A DNA stretch of 64,000 nt, taken from NCBI RefSeq assembly GCF_004011175.1, contig NZ_RQXX01000003.1, forward strand, positions 496,001 to 560,000, in the 5' to 3' direction. Origin of the DNA: Mesobaculum littorinae. Its GTDB lineage: Bacteria; Pseudomonadota; Alphaproteobacteria; Rhodobacterales; Rhodobacteraceae. The notes under the pieces are model-generated. The model was given only the letters and a program-made list of their open reading frames with translations, was not told the DNA's origin and did no database searches. Numbering within the stretch: position 1 is the stretch's first letter; the number at the start of each line of letters is the position of its first letter. The translations under genes and the position numbers were made by a program. This document shows, piece by piece, positions 26,884 to 35,915 of the stretch.

Positions 26884-27395
26884 GGCGGTTCCTCCTCCCA
26901 AAGAAACGCATGCGGGTCGTTCGGGCCCGGACTTCGGGCGCGGCCCGGACGCCGAGGTCGATTTCGGCGTGCCGGGCGGTCCGGCGGACCGGGTCAGCCC
27001 TGACGACCGGGGTGTGACTGCGCGCGCGCAGCGCCCCCGGCGCCCGGGCTGACGGTTTCGGTGATCTTCGTCGTTTCCTCCCGCAGCCCGGTGGTGTCCG
27101 GGCTGCCTTCCCCCCTTGTCTGTATGCAGCCGGGCTCCTCCCGTCCGGCGGCGTGATGCGGGTGCTTGACCCGTGGGCGCGAAACCCCGCATGCTGGGAA
27201 AAGATCAGCATAATCGCGCGGGTGGCACAAGGGTCTTTCCGCCGCCGCTGGATATGCCCAAGGGGCGCCCGACCCCGGATCGCCAAGAGGAGGTTGGCGC
27301 ATTTCTGGACGAAATGCATACATCTCGGGCAGGGTGGGGCGCCTGGCTGCGGCGTGGGGCTGCGGCGCAGGCCCCCAAGGGGAGGACGGCACGTG
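26597..27395. other. 800-base divergent intergenic region of the hydroxyacid locus
   Basis: Apart from the doubtful leader ORF I see no gene. It contains a 9-base hairpin (GCAGCCCGG 27083-27091 / CCGGGCTGC 27098-27106) and an inverted pair of the 8-mer TGTATGCA (27121-27128) and TGCATACA (27315-27322). AT-richer spots around 27205-27215 and 27310-27325 are candidate promoter or operator zones. No regulator gene is encoded in the locus. Confidence 0.5.
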
Positions 27396-28610
27396 ATGAC
27401 GGTCGAGGATCGCCTTGCCCGGTGGCGCAGGCGCTATCCGCGCGTCGCGGATCTGGCACCGCGGGCCCGGCGACGGTTGCCGGGGTTCCTGCACGACTTC
27501 GTTGTCGGCGGATTGGGAGACGACCTGGCGCTGGGCGGGGCCCGGGCGGCGCTTGACGCGGTTGAAATCGTGCCGCGCTACGGGGTCGGGGCAGAGGGTC
27601 TCGACACCGGCGCGACGCTTTTCGGCGAGCGTTTCGCCGCGCCGCTGGCCATCGCGCCCATCGGCGGCGACGGGTCGATCTGGCCCGGCGCCACCCGCGC
27701 CTTTGCCCGCGCGGCCCGTGCGGCGCGGCTGCCCTACATGGCTGGCACGCTGGCCTCGCACCCTGTCGAGCAGGTCGCGGGCTGGCTGGAGCAGGGCCGC
27801 TGGTTCCAGCTTTACACGATGCCGGGCGACGACCACCGCGTCAGCCTCGACCTTCTGGCCCGTGCGGCGGCGGCGGGGGTGACCGCGGTAGCGGTCACGG
27901 TGGACGTGCCGCTGCCCGCCCGGCGGTATCGCGACATGCGCAACGGGCTGCGCATGCCGATGCGCCCGGGCCCGCGCCATATCGCGCAGGCGGCCAGCCG
28001 CCCGGCATGGCTGGCCGCCCTGGCGCGCCACGGGGTAGGCCAATTCGCCAACCTTGCACCCTATGCGGACGCCCCGGACCGCGGGTCGATCGGGGGCTTC
28101 GTGGCGCGCGAGGGGCCCGGCGCCGGCGCGGGCTGGCCGGTGCTGGCCCGGCTGCGCGACGCCTTTCCGGGGGCGATGCTGGTCAAGGGCCTGCAGCACC
28201 CTGCCGATGCCGCCAACGCGGTCGCGCTGGGATATGACGGGGTGATCGTATCGAACCATGGCGGGCGCCAGTTCGATGCCGCGCCCGCGCCCATCGACGT
28301 GCTGCCCGCGATCCGCGATGCGGTGGGGCCCGCGCCGACCCTCTTGCTGGATGGCGGGATACTTTCGGGCCTCGACATCCTGCGTGCGCAGGTCTGTGGC
28401 GCCGACGGGGTGCTGGCGGGCCGGGCGTTCATGCTGGGGCTGGCGGCGCTGGGGCAGGACGGCCCCGCCCATGTGGCCGAGACACTGATCGACGAATACC
28501 GCATCGCGCTGGGTCAGTCCGGCGCGCTGACGGGCGCTGGCGCACGGGGCATGACACACCGCCATCCCGGCCGCTGGCCCGCCCTCGCCTTCGGGGAGGA
28601 AGCGCCATGA
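27396..28610 (+). CDS. FMN-dependent L-2-hydroxyacid (L-lactate-type) dehydrogenase
   Basis: 404 residues of the FMN alpha-hydroxyacid oxidase/dehydrogenase family. Seen: N-terminal LPGFLHDFVVGG, FAAPLAIAPIGGDG, PYMAGTLAS, WFQLYTM, TVDVPLPARRYRDMRNG, LVKGLQ, the active-site base H288 in VSNHGGRQFD, and the FMN-binding LLDGGILSG...GRAFMLGLAALGQDG. It oxidises an L-2-hydroxyacid to the ketoacid. ATG 27396 follows GGAGGA; GTG 27393 is adjacent. The first gene of a plus-strand operon facing the TRAP genes. Confidence 0.9.
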   Translation: MTVEDRLARWRRRYPRVADLAPRARRRLPGFLHDFVVGGLGDDLALGGARAALDAVEIVPRYGVGAEGLDTGATLFGERFAAPLAIAPIGGDGSIWPGATRAFARAARAARLPYMAGTLASHPVEQVAGWLEQGRWFQLYTMPGDDHRVSLDLLARAAAAGVTAVAVTVDVPLPARRYRDMRNGLRMPMRPGPRHIAQAASRPAWLAALARHGVGQFANLAPYADAPDRGSIGGFVAREGPGAGAGWPVLARLRDAFPGAMLVKGLQHPADAANAVALGYDGVIVSNHGGRQFDAAPAPIDVLPAIRDAVGPAPTLLLDGGILSGLDILRAQVCGADGVLAGRAFMLGLAALGQDGPAHVAETLIDEYRIALGQSGALTGAGARGMTHRHPGRWPALAFGEEAP

Positions 28611-28873
28611 GGGGTGACGACGCGATCGCCGGGATCCCTCGGCGCGACGGCCCTGCGGTAGGTGACGGGCGAGCCGGGGGGGCACGATCCGGGACACGCG
28701 GCGATTGCCGCTACCGGGTCCGACAGCGCCCGGCAGAGGCGGAGGGGCGCTGGCGATATCGCGGCGCCCTGTCGGGCCCGCGACCGGGTATGGCAGGATA
28801 GGGCGGCGCGTGCCGGGGCTGCGCCGTGGCACAAGGAAGGCCGGGACATGCCCCGGCGGGAGGAGACGGAAAG

Positions 28874-30271
28874 ATGACCGAGACGATGGAGAAACCCGCC
28901 GTGCGCGCGGTGCTGGAAGCGTTGCAGCCGCTCCTCGGCGACCGGCTGGTGGCCACGCAGGCGGTGCGCGAACATCACGGCCGCGACACCTCGTATCACG
29001 CGCCGGCCCTGCCCGACGCGGTGGCCTTTCCACGGACCGAGGCCGAGGTGCAGGAGATCGTGCGCGCCTGTGCTGCCCATGACGTGCCCATCGTGCCCTT
29101 CGGTGCGGGCTCGTCGGTCGAGGGGCACACGATCCCGACCCGCGGCGGCCTTTCGGTGTCGACGCGCGAGATGAGCGCCATCGTCGAGGTGCGGCCCGAG
29201 GATCAGCTGGCCGTCGTGCAGCCCGGCGTCACGCGCAAGCAGCTGAACACCGAACTGCGCGCCACGGGGATGATGTTCTCGGTCGACCCGGGCGCGGATG
29301 CGAGCCTTGGCGGCATCGCGTCGACCCGGGGGTCGGGCACGATGTCCTATCGCTACGGCACGATGCGCGACAACGTGCTGGGCCTGCGCGCCGTCACCGC
29401 GGACGGCGAGGTGGTCAAGACCGGCAGCCGGGCCCGCAAGTCGGCGACCGGCTACGACCTGACGCATCTTTTCGTGGGCGCCGAGGGGACGCTTGGCGTC
29501 ATCACCGAGCTGACCGTGCGGCTGCATCCCGTCGCCGAGGCCATCACCTCGGCCAGCTGCACCTTCGGGTCTGTCGAGGATGCGGTGAACTCGGTCATCG
29601 AGCTGGTGCAGTACGGCATTCCCGCAGCGCGCGTGGAATTCCTGGACGAGGTCGCGATCGCCGCGGTCAACGCCTATTCCAAGCTCGACCTGCCGGTGGC
29701 GCCGACGCTGCTGTTCGAATTCCATGGCACCGAGGACTGGGCGGCCGAGCAGGCCCGCATCGCCGAGGCGATCTGTGCCGATCACGGCGGCGCGGGGTTC
29801 GCCTGGTCGGCGGATGCCGACGAACGCGGGCGTCTCTGGGCGGCGCGGCACGATCTCTACTTCGCGACCAAGGCCATCGAGCCGGGCAAGGAGCTTTACA
29901 CGGGCGATATCTGCGTTCCGATCTCGCGCCTGGCCGAAAGCATCATGGCCGCGCGCGCCGATATCGACCGGTCGTACCTGACGGGGCAGGTGGTCGGCCA
30001 CGTGGGCGACGGCAACTACCACGCCAGCTACCTGATCCGCCCGGGCAACCAGGAGGATCTGGCCGAGGCGAACAGGCTTGCCGACCTGATGGTCGGCCGC
30101 GCGCTCGAGATGGGCGGCACCGCCAGTGGCGAGCACGGGCTGGGCCTGGGCAAGCTGAAGTTCATGCGCCGCGAACACGGCGACGCCGCGGTGCTGGCGA
30201 TGCAGGCGATCAAGCGCGCGCTCGATCCCAAGGGGCTGATGAACCCCGGCAAGCTGGGCATGGCGGGCTGA
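28874..30271 (+). CDS. FAD-binding D-2-hydroxyacid (D-lactate-type) dehydrogenase
   Basis: 465 residues. An N-terminal FAD_binding_4 domain (PIVPFGAGSSVEGHTIPTRGG, GADASLGGIASTRGSGTMSYRYGTMRDNV, GAEGTLGVITE) is followed by the FAD-oxidase C domain with HVGDGNYHASYL and SGEHGLGLGK. The family includes D-lactate dehydrogenase (cytochrome), GlcD and D-2-hydroxyglutarate dehydrogenase; D-lactate is the best guess. ATG 28874 has GGGAGGAGA upstream; the 16-residue upstream extension is not conserved-looking. 263 bases after the L-specific enzyme. Confidence 0.92.
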   Translation: MTETMEKPAVRAVLEALQPLLGDRLVATQAVREHHGRDTSYHAPALPDAVAFPRTEAEVQEIVRACAAHDVPIVPFGAGSSVEGHTIPTRGGLSVSTREMSAIVEVRPEDQLAVVQPGVTRKQLNTELRATGMMFSVDPGADASLGGIASTRGSGTMSYRYGTMRDNVLGLRAVTADGEVVKTGSRARKSATGYDLTHLFVGAEGTLGVITELTVRLHPVAEAITSASCTFGSVEDAVNSVIELVQYGIPAARVEFLDEVAIAAVNAYSKLDLPVAPTLLFEFHGTEDWAAEQARIAEAICADHGGAGFAWSADADERGRLWAARHDLYFATKAIEPGKELYTGDICVPISRLAESIMAARADIDRSYLTGQVVGHVGDGNYHASYLIRPGNQEDLAEANRLADLMVGRALEMGGTASGEHGLGLGKLKFMRREHGDAAVLAMQAIKRALDPKGLMNPGKLGMAG

Positions 30272-30473
30272 CACCCAGCACGGGCAGGCCGTCCTGGCAG
30301 GTCACGCGGATGCGCGTGCGTGGCCGCCCGGCGGGCCGTTCCGCGGGCCCGCCCGGGGTCGTTGGCCGCGGGCATGCGCGGGCCCCCTGGCCGGACCCTG
30401 AGGACGGGCCTGACTGAAATTCCCCACCGCGGTTGCTTCCGTCCCTGCCGCCCGGCGCAGGCGGCCGGGACGG

Positions 30474-31205
30474 TCAGCCGCGGCCCAGGAACGGGACCCG
30501 GACAGGCAGGATAGTGGTGTCGGTCATCGCGATGTCGGGCGGCATCTGGCACATCAACACCACCAGGCGCCCCAGGTCCTCGGGGAAGATGCAGTTCTCT
30601 TCCAGCAGGTCGGTGATCCCGGGTGCGAGAGACGAGCGTGTTGCACCCGGATGCAGCGCGCAGGCGGTGATGCCATGGTCGCGCCCGTCCAGAAGCAGCG
30701 ATTTCGTCAGCCCCTCGATCGCGAACTTCGTGGCGGTATAGGCGGGCGACTGCGCGCGCGGGCTTTTCGCCGAGAGTGACCCGATGTTGACGATGCGCCC
30801 GCCGCCCGCGGGTTTCATCCGGCGCACCGCCTCGCGCGCGCACAGAAAGGCCGAGGTCAGGTTGACGCGCAGCATCTCCTCCCACCGGGCGAGAGACAGG
30901 TCCTCGATCGCCGTGTCGTCGGCGATACCCGCGTTGTTGACCAGGATCGCGGGCGGCCCGGCCAGCGCCTCCGTCCTGTCGAAAAGCCGCAGGATCTGCG
31001 ATTCGTCACCCACGTCGGTGGGGATGGCATGGGCGCGCCCCCCCGCTGCCGTGATTTCGGCTGCCAGCGCCTCGAGCTTGTCGGCGCTGCGGGCGGCCAA
31101 GATCGCGACCGCGCCGGCCTGCGCCAGCTGGATCGCGATGCCGCGCCCGATGCCCGAGCTTGCGCCGGTGACGATTGCCGCGCGGCCGGTGATATCCTGC
31201 AACAT
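30474..31205 (-). CDS. short-chain dehydrogenase/reductase (SDR)
   Basis: 243 residues. Classical SDR with cofactor loop TGASSGIG (about 13-20), NNAG (about 90), catalytic Ser in NIGSLSAK and YxxxK in AYTATK (about 150). Lys/Arg choice after the loop (ARSADK) suggests NADP. The C-terminal MCQMPPDIAMTDTTILPVR is usual for oxidoreductases of this group. ATG 31205 chosen; a GTG two codons upstream is possible. Substrate unknown. Divergent from the GFA-MetE-like pair. Confidence 0.85.
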   Translation of the reverse strand: MLQDITGRAAIVTGASSGIGRGIAIQLAQAGAVAILAARSADKLEALAAEITAAGGRAHAIPTDVGDESQILRLFDRTEALAGPPAILVNNAGIADDTAIEDLSLARWEEMLRVNLTSAFLCAREAVRRMKPAGGGRIVNIGSLSAKSPRAQSPAYTATKFAIEGLTKSLLLDGRDHGITACALHPGATRSSLAPGITDLLEENCIFPEDLGRLVVLMCQMPPDIAMTDTTILPVRVPFLGRG

Positions 31206-31572
31206 GGGCACCCTCTTCCCTCTGAACTGGTTCTGAACCGGCCCTGCAACGTCCCGTTGCGTCGCCGTTCCATAACATGTTAATCACGATTCCATGAAGC
31301 GTGAAGGCCGGAGGGTCGGACCGCTTCGCAGGGTCCGCACCGGGGCCCGCGTGGCGACTGGCGGCCCGGGTTCGGGCCGCAACGGGAGGAGGCGTTGCCG
31401 CGACGCGCCATGGCGGGGGGGCCGAACCCGGGCAGGCATGGCCGCCCGGGCGCCGGACCTTCCGCCAGCGCCGGAACACCACACCCCGAAAGACCGTGGG
31501 ACTATACCGGGTGCGGGCGTGGGGCATGGTCTGCCCCGGCACACGTCCCGCACGCCTGGCTGAAAGGATCCG
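31206..31572. other. divergent promoter region between SDR and GFA genes
   Basis: No convincing coding frame. The left part is AT-richer and contains the palindrome described separately at 31272-31284. The right part is GC-rich and featureless up to the GGA ribosome site of the GFA gene. Confidence 0.5.
31272..31284. promoter_or_regulatory. palindrome ATAACATGTTAAT, candidate operator
   Basis: TAACATGTTA (31273-31282) is a perfect 10-base palindrome in an AT-rich pocket 68 bases upstream of the SDR start. The same 10 bases recur at 53624-53633 in another divergent catabolic promoter, which supports a shared regulator. Confidence 0.5.
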
Positions 31573-32094
31573 ATGACCCAGATCTCCCCTGTCGTCCTGC
31601 CTGCCGGTCCGCTGACCGGGGGCTGTCAGTGCAGCGCGGTCCGATATCGCCTGACGGGCGTGCCGCTGACCTACTACCTGTGCCATTGCACCATCTGCCA
31701 GCGGCAGTCCGGCAGCGCCTTCGGGGAGTCGCTGCAGATGCGCGCCGGGGACGTCGAGATCTCGGGCGAGACCGTGGTGCATGCCTACGAGGGCGGGTCG
31801 GGCACGACCGTCGAGGCGCGGTTCTGCCCGCGGTGCCACGTGCGCCTGACGCATCGTCGCGCCGACAGCGAAGTTGCCGTGATCAAGGCCGGAACGCTGG
31901 ACCGGCGCGACTGGCTGCGCCCGGCGGGGCATATCTTTGCGGCGACCGCGCAGCCCTGGATGCCGCTGGACGACACCGTCGCCCTCGTCGACGCGGACCG
32001 CCCGGACATGGCGCGCCTGCACGACCGCTGGCAACTGATGCTGCAAGCGGGTAATCCATGCGCCGAACACGACATCGAGGAGACCGACCGATGA
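31573..32094 (+). CDS. GFA family zinc protein
   Basis: 173 residues of the GFA (Mss4-like) family named for glutathione-dependent formaldehyde-activating enzyme. Zinc/thiol residues: CQCSAVRY, CHCTICQRQSGSAFG and CPRCHVRL. Many members have unknown roles, so formaldehyde handling is a possibility, not a call. The stop overlaps the start of the MetE-like methyltransferase (ATGA), linking the two. Confidence 0.85.
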   Translation: MTQISPVVLPAGPLTGGCQCSAVRYRLTGVPLTYYLCHCTICQRQSGSAFGESLQMRAGDVEISGETVVHAYEGGSGTTVEARFCPRCHVRLTHRRADSEVAVIKAGTLDRRDWLRPAGHIFAATAQPWMPLDDTVALVDADRPDMARLHDRWQLMLQAGNPCAEHDIEETDR

Positions 32095-33203
32095 AGACAC
32101 CTCCGTTCCGCGCCGACCATGTGGGGTCGCTTCTGCGCCCGCAAAGCGTCAAGGATGCCCGGACCAAGTTCTACGAGGAGGGCTCGATCCCGGTGGAAGA
32201 GCTGCGCGCCGCGGAAGATGCCGCGATCCGCGACGCGGTGAAGCTGCAGGAAGAGGCTGGCCTGCCCGTCGTCACCGACGGCGAGATCCGCCGCTCGTGG
32301 TGGCACTACGACTTCATGGGCATGCTCGACGGTCTCGACATTGTCGAACAAGAGGGCTCGGGCCTTGCGTTCACGGGCGTGACGACCAAGGCGAAGGCGC
32401 CCGTCGTGTCGAAGCGGATCGACTTCCCCGCGGATCACCCGATGCTGGAACACTTCCGGTTCCTGGCCGGGACCACCAAGGTGATGCCCAAGATCTCGAT
32501 CCCCGGGCCGTCGTGCTGCCACTACCGGCTGGATGCGAAGAACATCCACGTGAAGGAATACCAGGAAGACATCACCGCCTATTTCGCGGACCTGACGGCG
32601 GCGTACAAGAAGGCGGTGCACGCCTTCTACGATGCCGGCTGCCGCTATCTGCAGATGGACGACATCTTCTACGCCTACCTCTGCGACGAGAAGCAGCGCC
32701 AGATGTGGAAGGACCGGGGCACCGATCCGGACTGGCTGATCGATGAATATGCCAAGATGATGCGCGATTCGATCGCCGACCGCCCCGACGACATGACCAT
32801 CGGCATGCACATGTGCCGCGGCAACTTCCAGTCGACCTGGGTGGCGCAGGGCGGCTACGATCCGGCGGCCGAGGCGATTTTCTCGACCGGCATCGACGTG
32901 TTCTTCATGGAATACGACACCGACCGGGCCGGCGGGCTGGAGCCGCTGAAGCTGCTTCCCAAGGGCAAGCAGCGGGTCATGCCCGGCTTCATCACGACGA
33001 AGTCCCCCGAGCTTGAATCGATCGACGAGCTCAAGAAACACTTCGACGAGGCGTCGAAGTACTGCGACCTCGACCAGCTGGGCATCGCCCCGCAATGCGG
33101 GTTCTCGTCGACCGAAGAGGGAAACAAGGTCACCATGGATGACCAGAAGCGCAAGCTTGAGCTTGTCGTGAAGACGGCCGAGGCGATCTGGGGCGAGGTC
33201 TGA
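32091..33203 (+). CDS. MetE C-terminal-like (cobalamin-independent methionine synthase family) methyltransferase
   Basis: 370 residues, corresponding only to the catalytic C-terminal half of MetE, as in COG0620 stand-alone proteins. The zinc ligands H240, C242 (HMCRGN) and C336 (PQCGFSS) are all present, so it should bind a thiol through zinc. Also seen: HVGSLLRPQ, DGEIRRSWWHYDF and DDIFYAYLCDE. Relatives include core methionine synthases and epoxyalkane:CoM transferase; the acceptor here is unknown. Co-translated with the GFA gene, and the next operons concern methoxylated-aromatic-type catabolism, so a role with methyl groups is an inference. Confidence 0.85.
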   Translation: MKTPPFRADHVGSLLRPQSVKDARTKFYEEGSIPVEELRAAEDAAIRDAVKLQEEAGLPVVTDGEIRRSWWHYDFMGMLDGLDIVEQEGSGLAFTGVTTKAKAPVVSKRIDFPADHPMLEHFRFLAGTTKVMPKISIPGPSCCHYRLDAKNIHVKEYQEDITAYFADLTAAYKKAVHAFYDAGCRYLQMDDIFYAYLCDEKQRQMWKDRGTDPDWLIDEYAKMMRDSIADRPDDMTIGMHMCRGNFQSTWVAQGGYDPAAEAIFSTGIDVFFMEYDTDRAGGLEPLKLLPKGKQRVMPGFITTKSPELESIDELKKHFDEASKYCDLDQLGIAPQCGFSSTEEGNKVTMDDQKRKLELVVKTAEAIWGEV

Positions 33204-33224
33204 GCGACCTTCGCCGGAGTTGAG

Positions 33225-33258
33225 AAAGGCGCGTCACCGCGGGGTGGCGCGCCTTTTT
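33225..33258 (+). terminator. intrinsic terminator after the MetE-like gene
   Basis: AAAGGCGCGTCACC pairs with GGTGGCGCGCCTTTTT (33228-33238 / 33243-33253) around GCGG, followed by TTTTT. AAA on the left means it can also act for the convergent SDR gene. Confidence 0.9.
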
Positions 33259-33335
33259 CGTTCAGGGGTGCCCGCCGGGCCACGGGCGGGGTTCTTTCGC
33301 AAGGAACGCCCACCCGGGTGGCGTTTGGACTGCGC

Positions 33336-34106
33336 CTAGTTCGGCCATTTCGGGCTGAGGCGCAGGGCCCCGTCGATGCGGATGACCTCGCCGTTCAGGT
33401 AGCGGTTCACCAGCACCGATTCGACCAGCTGTGCGTATTCCTCGGGCCGGCCCAGCCGCGTGGGGTAGGGGATGCCGCGGCCGAGCGCCTCTTGGCTTTC
33501 GGCGGGCAGTTCGCCTAGCAGCGGTGTTTCGAAGATGCCGGGGCAGAGCGTCATCACCCGGATGCCGAAGCGCGCGAATTCCCGCGCGATGGGCAGCGTC
33601 ATAGACACGATCCCGCCCTTCGACGCCGCATAGGCGGCCTGGCCGATCTGCCCGTCATAGGCCGCGACAGAGGCGGTCGCGATCACCACGCCGCGCTCGC
33701 CATCCTCCATCGGATCGGCCTCGCTCATCCGGTGGGCGGCCAGGCGCAGGACGTTGAAGGATCCGATCAGGTTCACCTGCACCGTCTTCGTGAAAGCGTC
33801 GAGCGGCATGGGACCGTCGCGGCCCACGACGCGCGAGGCGCCGCCGATCCCGGCGCACATCACCACCGCGCGCGGCACGCCATGCGCCTCGGTCGCGGCA
33901 TCGAGCGCCGCCGTTACCGCGGTCTCGTCCGTCACGTCGGCCACGCAGGCGATGCCGCCGACCTCGTCCGCGACGCGCTGTGCCGCCTCGGCGCTGCGGT
34001 CCAGCACCGCCACGCGCGCGCCGCGCTCGGCCAGCCAGCCCGCCGTCGCCGCACCCAGGCCCGAGCCGCCGCCGGTGACCAGAACCGATGTCCCCTCAAG
34101 TTTCAT
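33336..34106 (-). CDS. SDR, 3-hydroxyacyl-CoA dehydrogenase type 2 (HSD10-like)
   Basis: 256 residues. Cofactor loop TGGGSGLGAAT (about 11-21) followed by VLDRSA with Asp, indicating NAD. NAG-equivalent CAGIGG; YxxxK in AYAASKGG. The FETPLLGELP and IPYPTRLGRPEEYAQLVESVLVNRYLNGEVIRIDGALRL segments are typical of HSD17B10/type-2 3-hydroxyacyl-CoA dehydrogenases. Expected to oxidise a beta-hydroxyacyl-CoA to the beta-ketoacyl-CoA. Three bases downstream of the CoA ligase gene, same operon, so it probably acts on the hydrated cinnamoyl-CoA (a CouN-like role, inferred). Confidence 0.9.
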   Translation of the reverse strand: MKLEGTSVLVTGGGSGLGAATAGWLAERGARVAVLDRSAEAAQRVADEVGGIACVADVTDETAVTAALDAATEAHGVPRAVVMCAGIGGASRVVGRDGPMPLDAFTKTVQVNLIGSFNVLRLAAHRMSEADPMEDGERGVVIATASVAAYDGQIGQAAYAASKGGIVSMTLPIAREFARFGIRVMTLCPGIFETPLLGELPAESQEALGRGIPYPTRLGRPEEYAQLVESVLVNRYLNGEVIRIDGALRLSPKWPN

Positions 34107-34109
34107 CGC

Positions 34110-35915
34110 CTATCCCCTTTCCGCTTCGATCACGCGGTCCGACCCGCGATAGAGTTCCTCGACCAGCTCGGCCCGGTTCGCCAGCACGCGCCGCTGGTTG
34201 ACCGACCCCTTGTCCGTCATCTCGCCCGTTTCCAGCGACAGCGGCTCTTCGACCGGCAGCATCCGCAGCACCCGGTTCGACGATCCCGTCGCGCCGGCGG
34301 CAAAGCGGCTCAGCCCGTCGCGGATCTGCGCCCGCCACGCGTCGTCCTGCGCCATCTCGGGTTCGGGCGGGAACACCAGCGCGCCCAGGTAGGGCCGGTC
34401 GGCGCCGGTGATCGCAAGGTCCCGCAGGGCGCCGCCGAAATGTTCGATCAGCTTCATCCGCAGCGCGCCCGTGGCGACCCATGTTCCGGTGTCGAGCTTG
34501 AAGTTCTCGGCCGTGCGCCCGTCGAAGGCGAGGCCTTGGGTGATGTCGTCGGGGTCCACGGGCTTCAACGCGTCGCCGAACTTGTAGAATCCTTCCTCGT
34601 CGAAGCAGTCCTGCGACAGATCGGGCCGGCGCCAGTAGCCGGGCATGACGTTCGCGCCCTTCACCCGCGCATCGTACTTGCCCTCGAAGGGCACCAGCTT
34701 CAGCGTCACCCCCGGCACCGGCAGGCCAACGTTGCCTGCCGTGTCCTGCGGCCAGGTGCAGTAGAGCGCCCCGGGCGAGGTTTCGGTGGCGCCAAGGCCG
34801 GTGGCGATCAGGATGCGGTGGCCGGTGGCCTGCACCGCCAGATCCTCGAGCGCGTCCCATGTGTGCTGCGCCAGCGACGCGCCCGCGTACCAGAGCATCT
34901 TGAGATCGCGGAAAAACGTTGCGCGCAGGCTCTCATCCTCGCGCAGGAAGGGGATCAGCGCGTCGTAGCCGGTGGGCACGTTGAAATACCACGTCGGAGA
35001 GATGTCGCGCAGGTTGCGCACCGTCTTGCCGATCTCGGATTTCGTCGGTCGCCCGTCGTCGATGTAAAGCGTGCCGCCGTTCATCATCACCGACAGGAAG
35101 ACCGAGTTGCCGCCCGCCGTGTGGTGCCAGGGCGACCAGTCCAGGATCACCGGCGGTTCGTCGGCGAAATAGGCATAGCCCATCCGCAGCATCGCCTGGT
35201 TCGAGGTCAGCATGCCATGCGTATTGGGCACCGCCTTGGGCGAGCCTGTCGAGCCCGAGGTGAACAGGAACTTGGCGATCGTGTCGTCCTCGACCGCTGC
35301 GTAGGCGGTGTCGACGGCATCGGTCGGCTCGGTGGCCAGCAGGTCCGCCAGCGGGGTCGAGCCCGCGCCGCCATCGCGCGTGACGAAGGGCAGGTCGGGC
35401 ATCACCGCGGCCACGGCGGGGCCGAAGGTGCCCGCGTCGGCGGCATAGACCATGCCGGGCGTCACGCCCTCGACCGTGTCGCGCAGGCGCGCGTAGTCGC
35501 CGCCCGTCAGCGCATAGGCGGGCGAGATCGCGGCATAGGCCACGCCCACATGCATCGCGGCAAGGCCCAGCAGAGCGTGTTCGATGCTGTTGCCCGACAG
35601 GATCGCCAGCGGTCGCTCGGCGCTGATCCCGGCATCCAGCAGCGCCTGGCCCAGGCGCCGCACCTTCTCCAGCGTTTCGGCATAGGTGATGCGCCGCCAG
35701 TCGCTGTCCTCGCCCAGCCGGTCCGCCAGGAACACGGCGTCGGGCGTTTCGCCCGCGAAATGCACCAGCCGTTCAGTGATCGTCCCGTGATGGTCGATCA
35801 GCTCTTGCCTGTGGCTGATGTAGATGGTGCCGTCGGGGCGCGTCTCGACCTTCGGGTCGCGCGCCAGGACGGCCGCGTCGCGCATCGGCGCGCTGGGCCA
35901 GTCGGTCTTGGTCAT
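34110..35915 (-). CDS. feruloyl-CoA synthase-like acyl-CoA ligase
   Basis: 601-residue AMP-forming ligase. P-loop FTSGSTGSPKAV (about 220), adenine motif GLGATETSPG (about 355), and the FDGRTAENFKLDTGTWV segment that marks the feruloyl-CoA synthase subfamily. It would activate hydroxycinnamates such as ferulate or p-coumarate with CoA and ATP. ATG 35915 is preferred: GGAGG lies five bases upstream, and the MTKTDWPS start is typical; ATG 35918 is one codon earlier. Divergent from the hydratase-MarR operon. Confidence 0.88.
   Translation of the reverse strand: MTKTDWPSAPMRDAAVLARDPKVETRPDGTIYISHRQELIDHHGTITERLVHFAGETPDAVFLADRLGEDSDWRRITYAETLEKVRRLGQALLDAGISAERPLAILSGNSIEHALLGLAAMHVGVAYAAISPAYALTGGDYARLRDTVEGVTPGMVYAADAGTFGPAVAAVMPDLPFVTRDGGAGSTPLADLLATEPTDAVDTAYAAVEDDTIAKFLFTSGSTGSPKAVPNTHGMLTSNQAMLRMGYAYFADEPPVILDWSPWHHTAGGNSVFLSVMMNGGTLYIDDGRPTKSEIGKTVRNLRDISPTWYFNVPTGYDALIPFLREDESLRATFFRDLKMLWYAGASLAQHTWDALEDLAVQATGHRILIATGLGATETSPGALYCTWPQDTAGNVGLPVPGVTLKLVPFEGKYDARVKGANVMPGYWRRPDLSQDCFDEEGFYKFGDALKPVDPDDITQGLAFDGRTAENFKLDTGTWVATGALRMKLIEHFGGALRDLAITGADRPYLGALVFPPEPEMAQDDAWRAQIRDGLSRFAAGATGSSNRVLRMLPVEEPLSLETGEMTDKGSVNQRRVLANRAELVEELYRGSDRVIEAERG

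Noticed and set aside
28607-28801. 64-codon plus-strand frame overlapping the end of the FMN dehydrogenase (ATGA)
   Set aside because: The overlap looks like coupling, but the product is only Arg/Gly-rich and there is no ribosome site; likely chance in GC-rich DNA.
26994-29033. 679-codon minus-strand frame
   Set aside because: Antisense of the FMN hydroxyacid dehydrogenase and start of the FAD enzyme; low complexity throughout.
31395-31572. Upstream extension of the GFA gene region as a separate small gene
   Set aside because: Frames here are GC-rich with no ribosome site or family similarity; the GFA start at 31573 is well supported.
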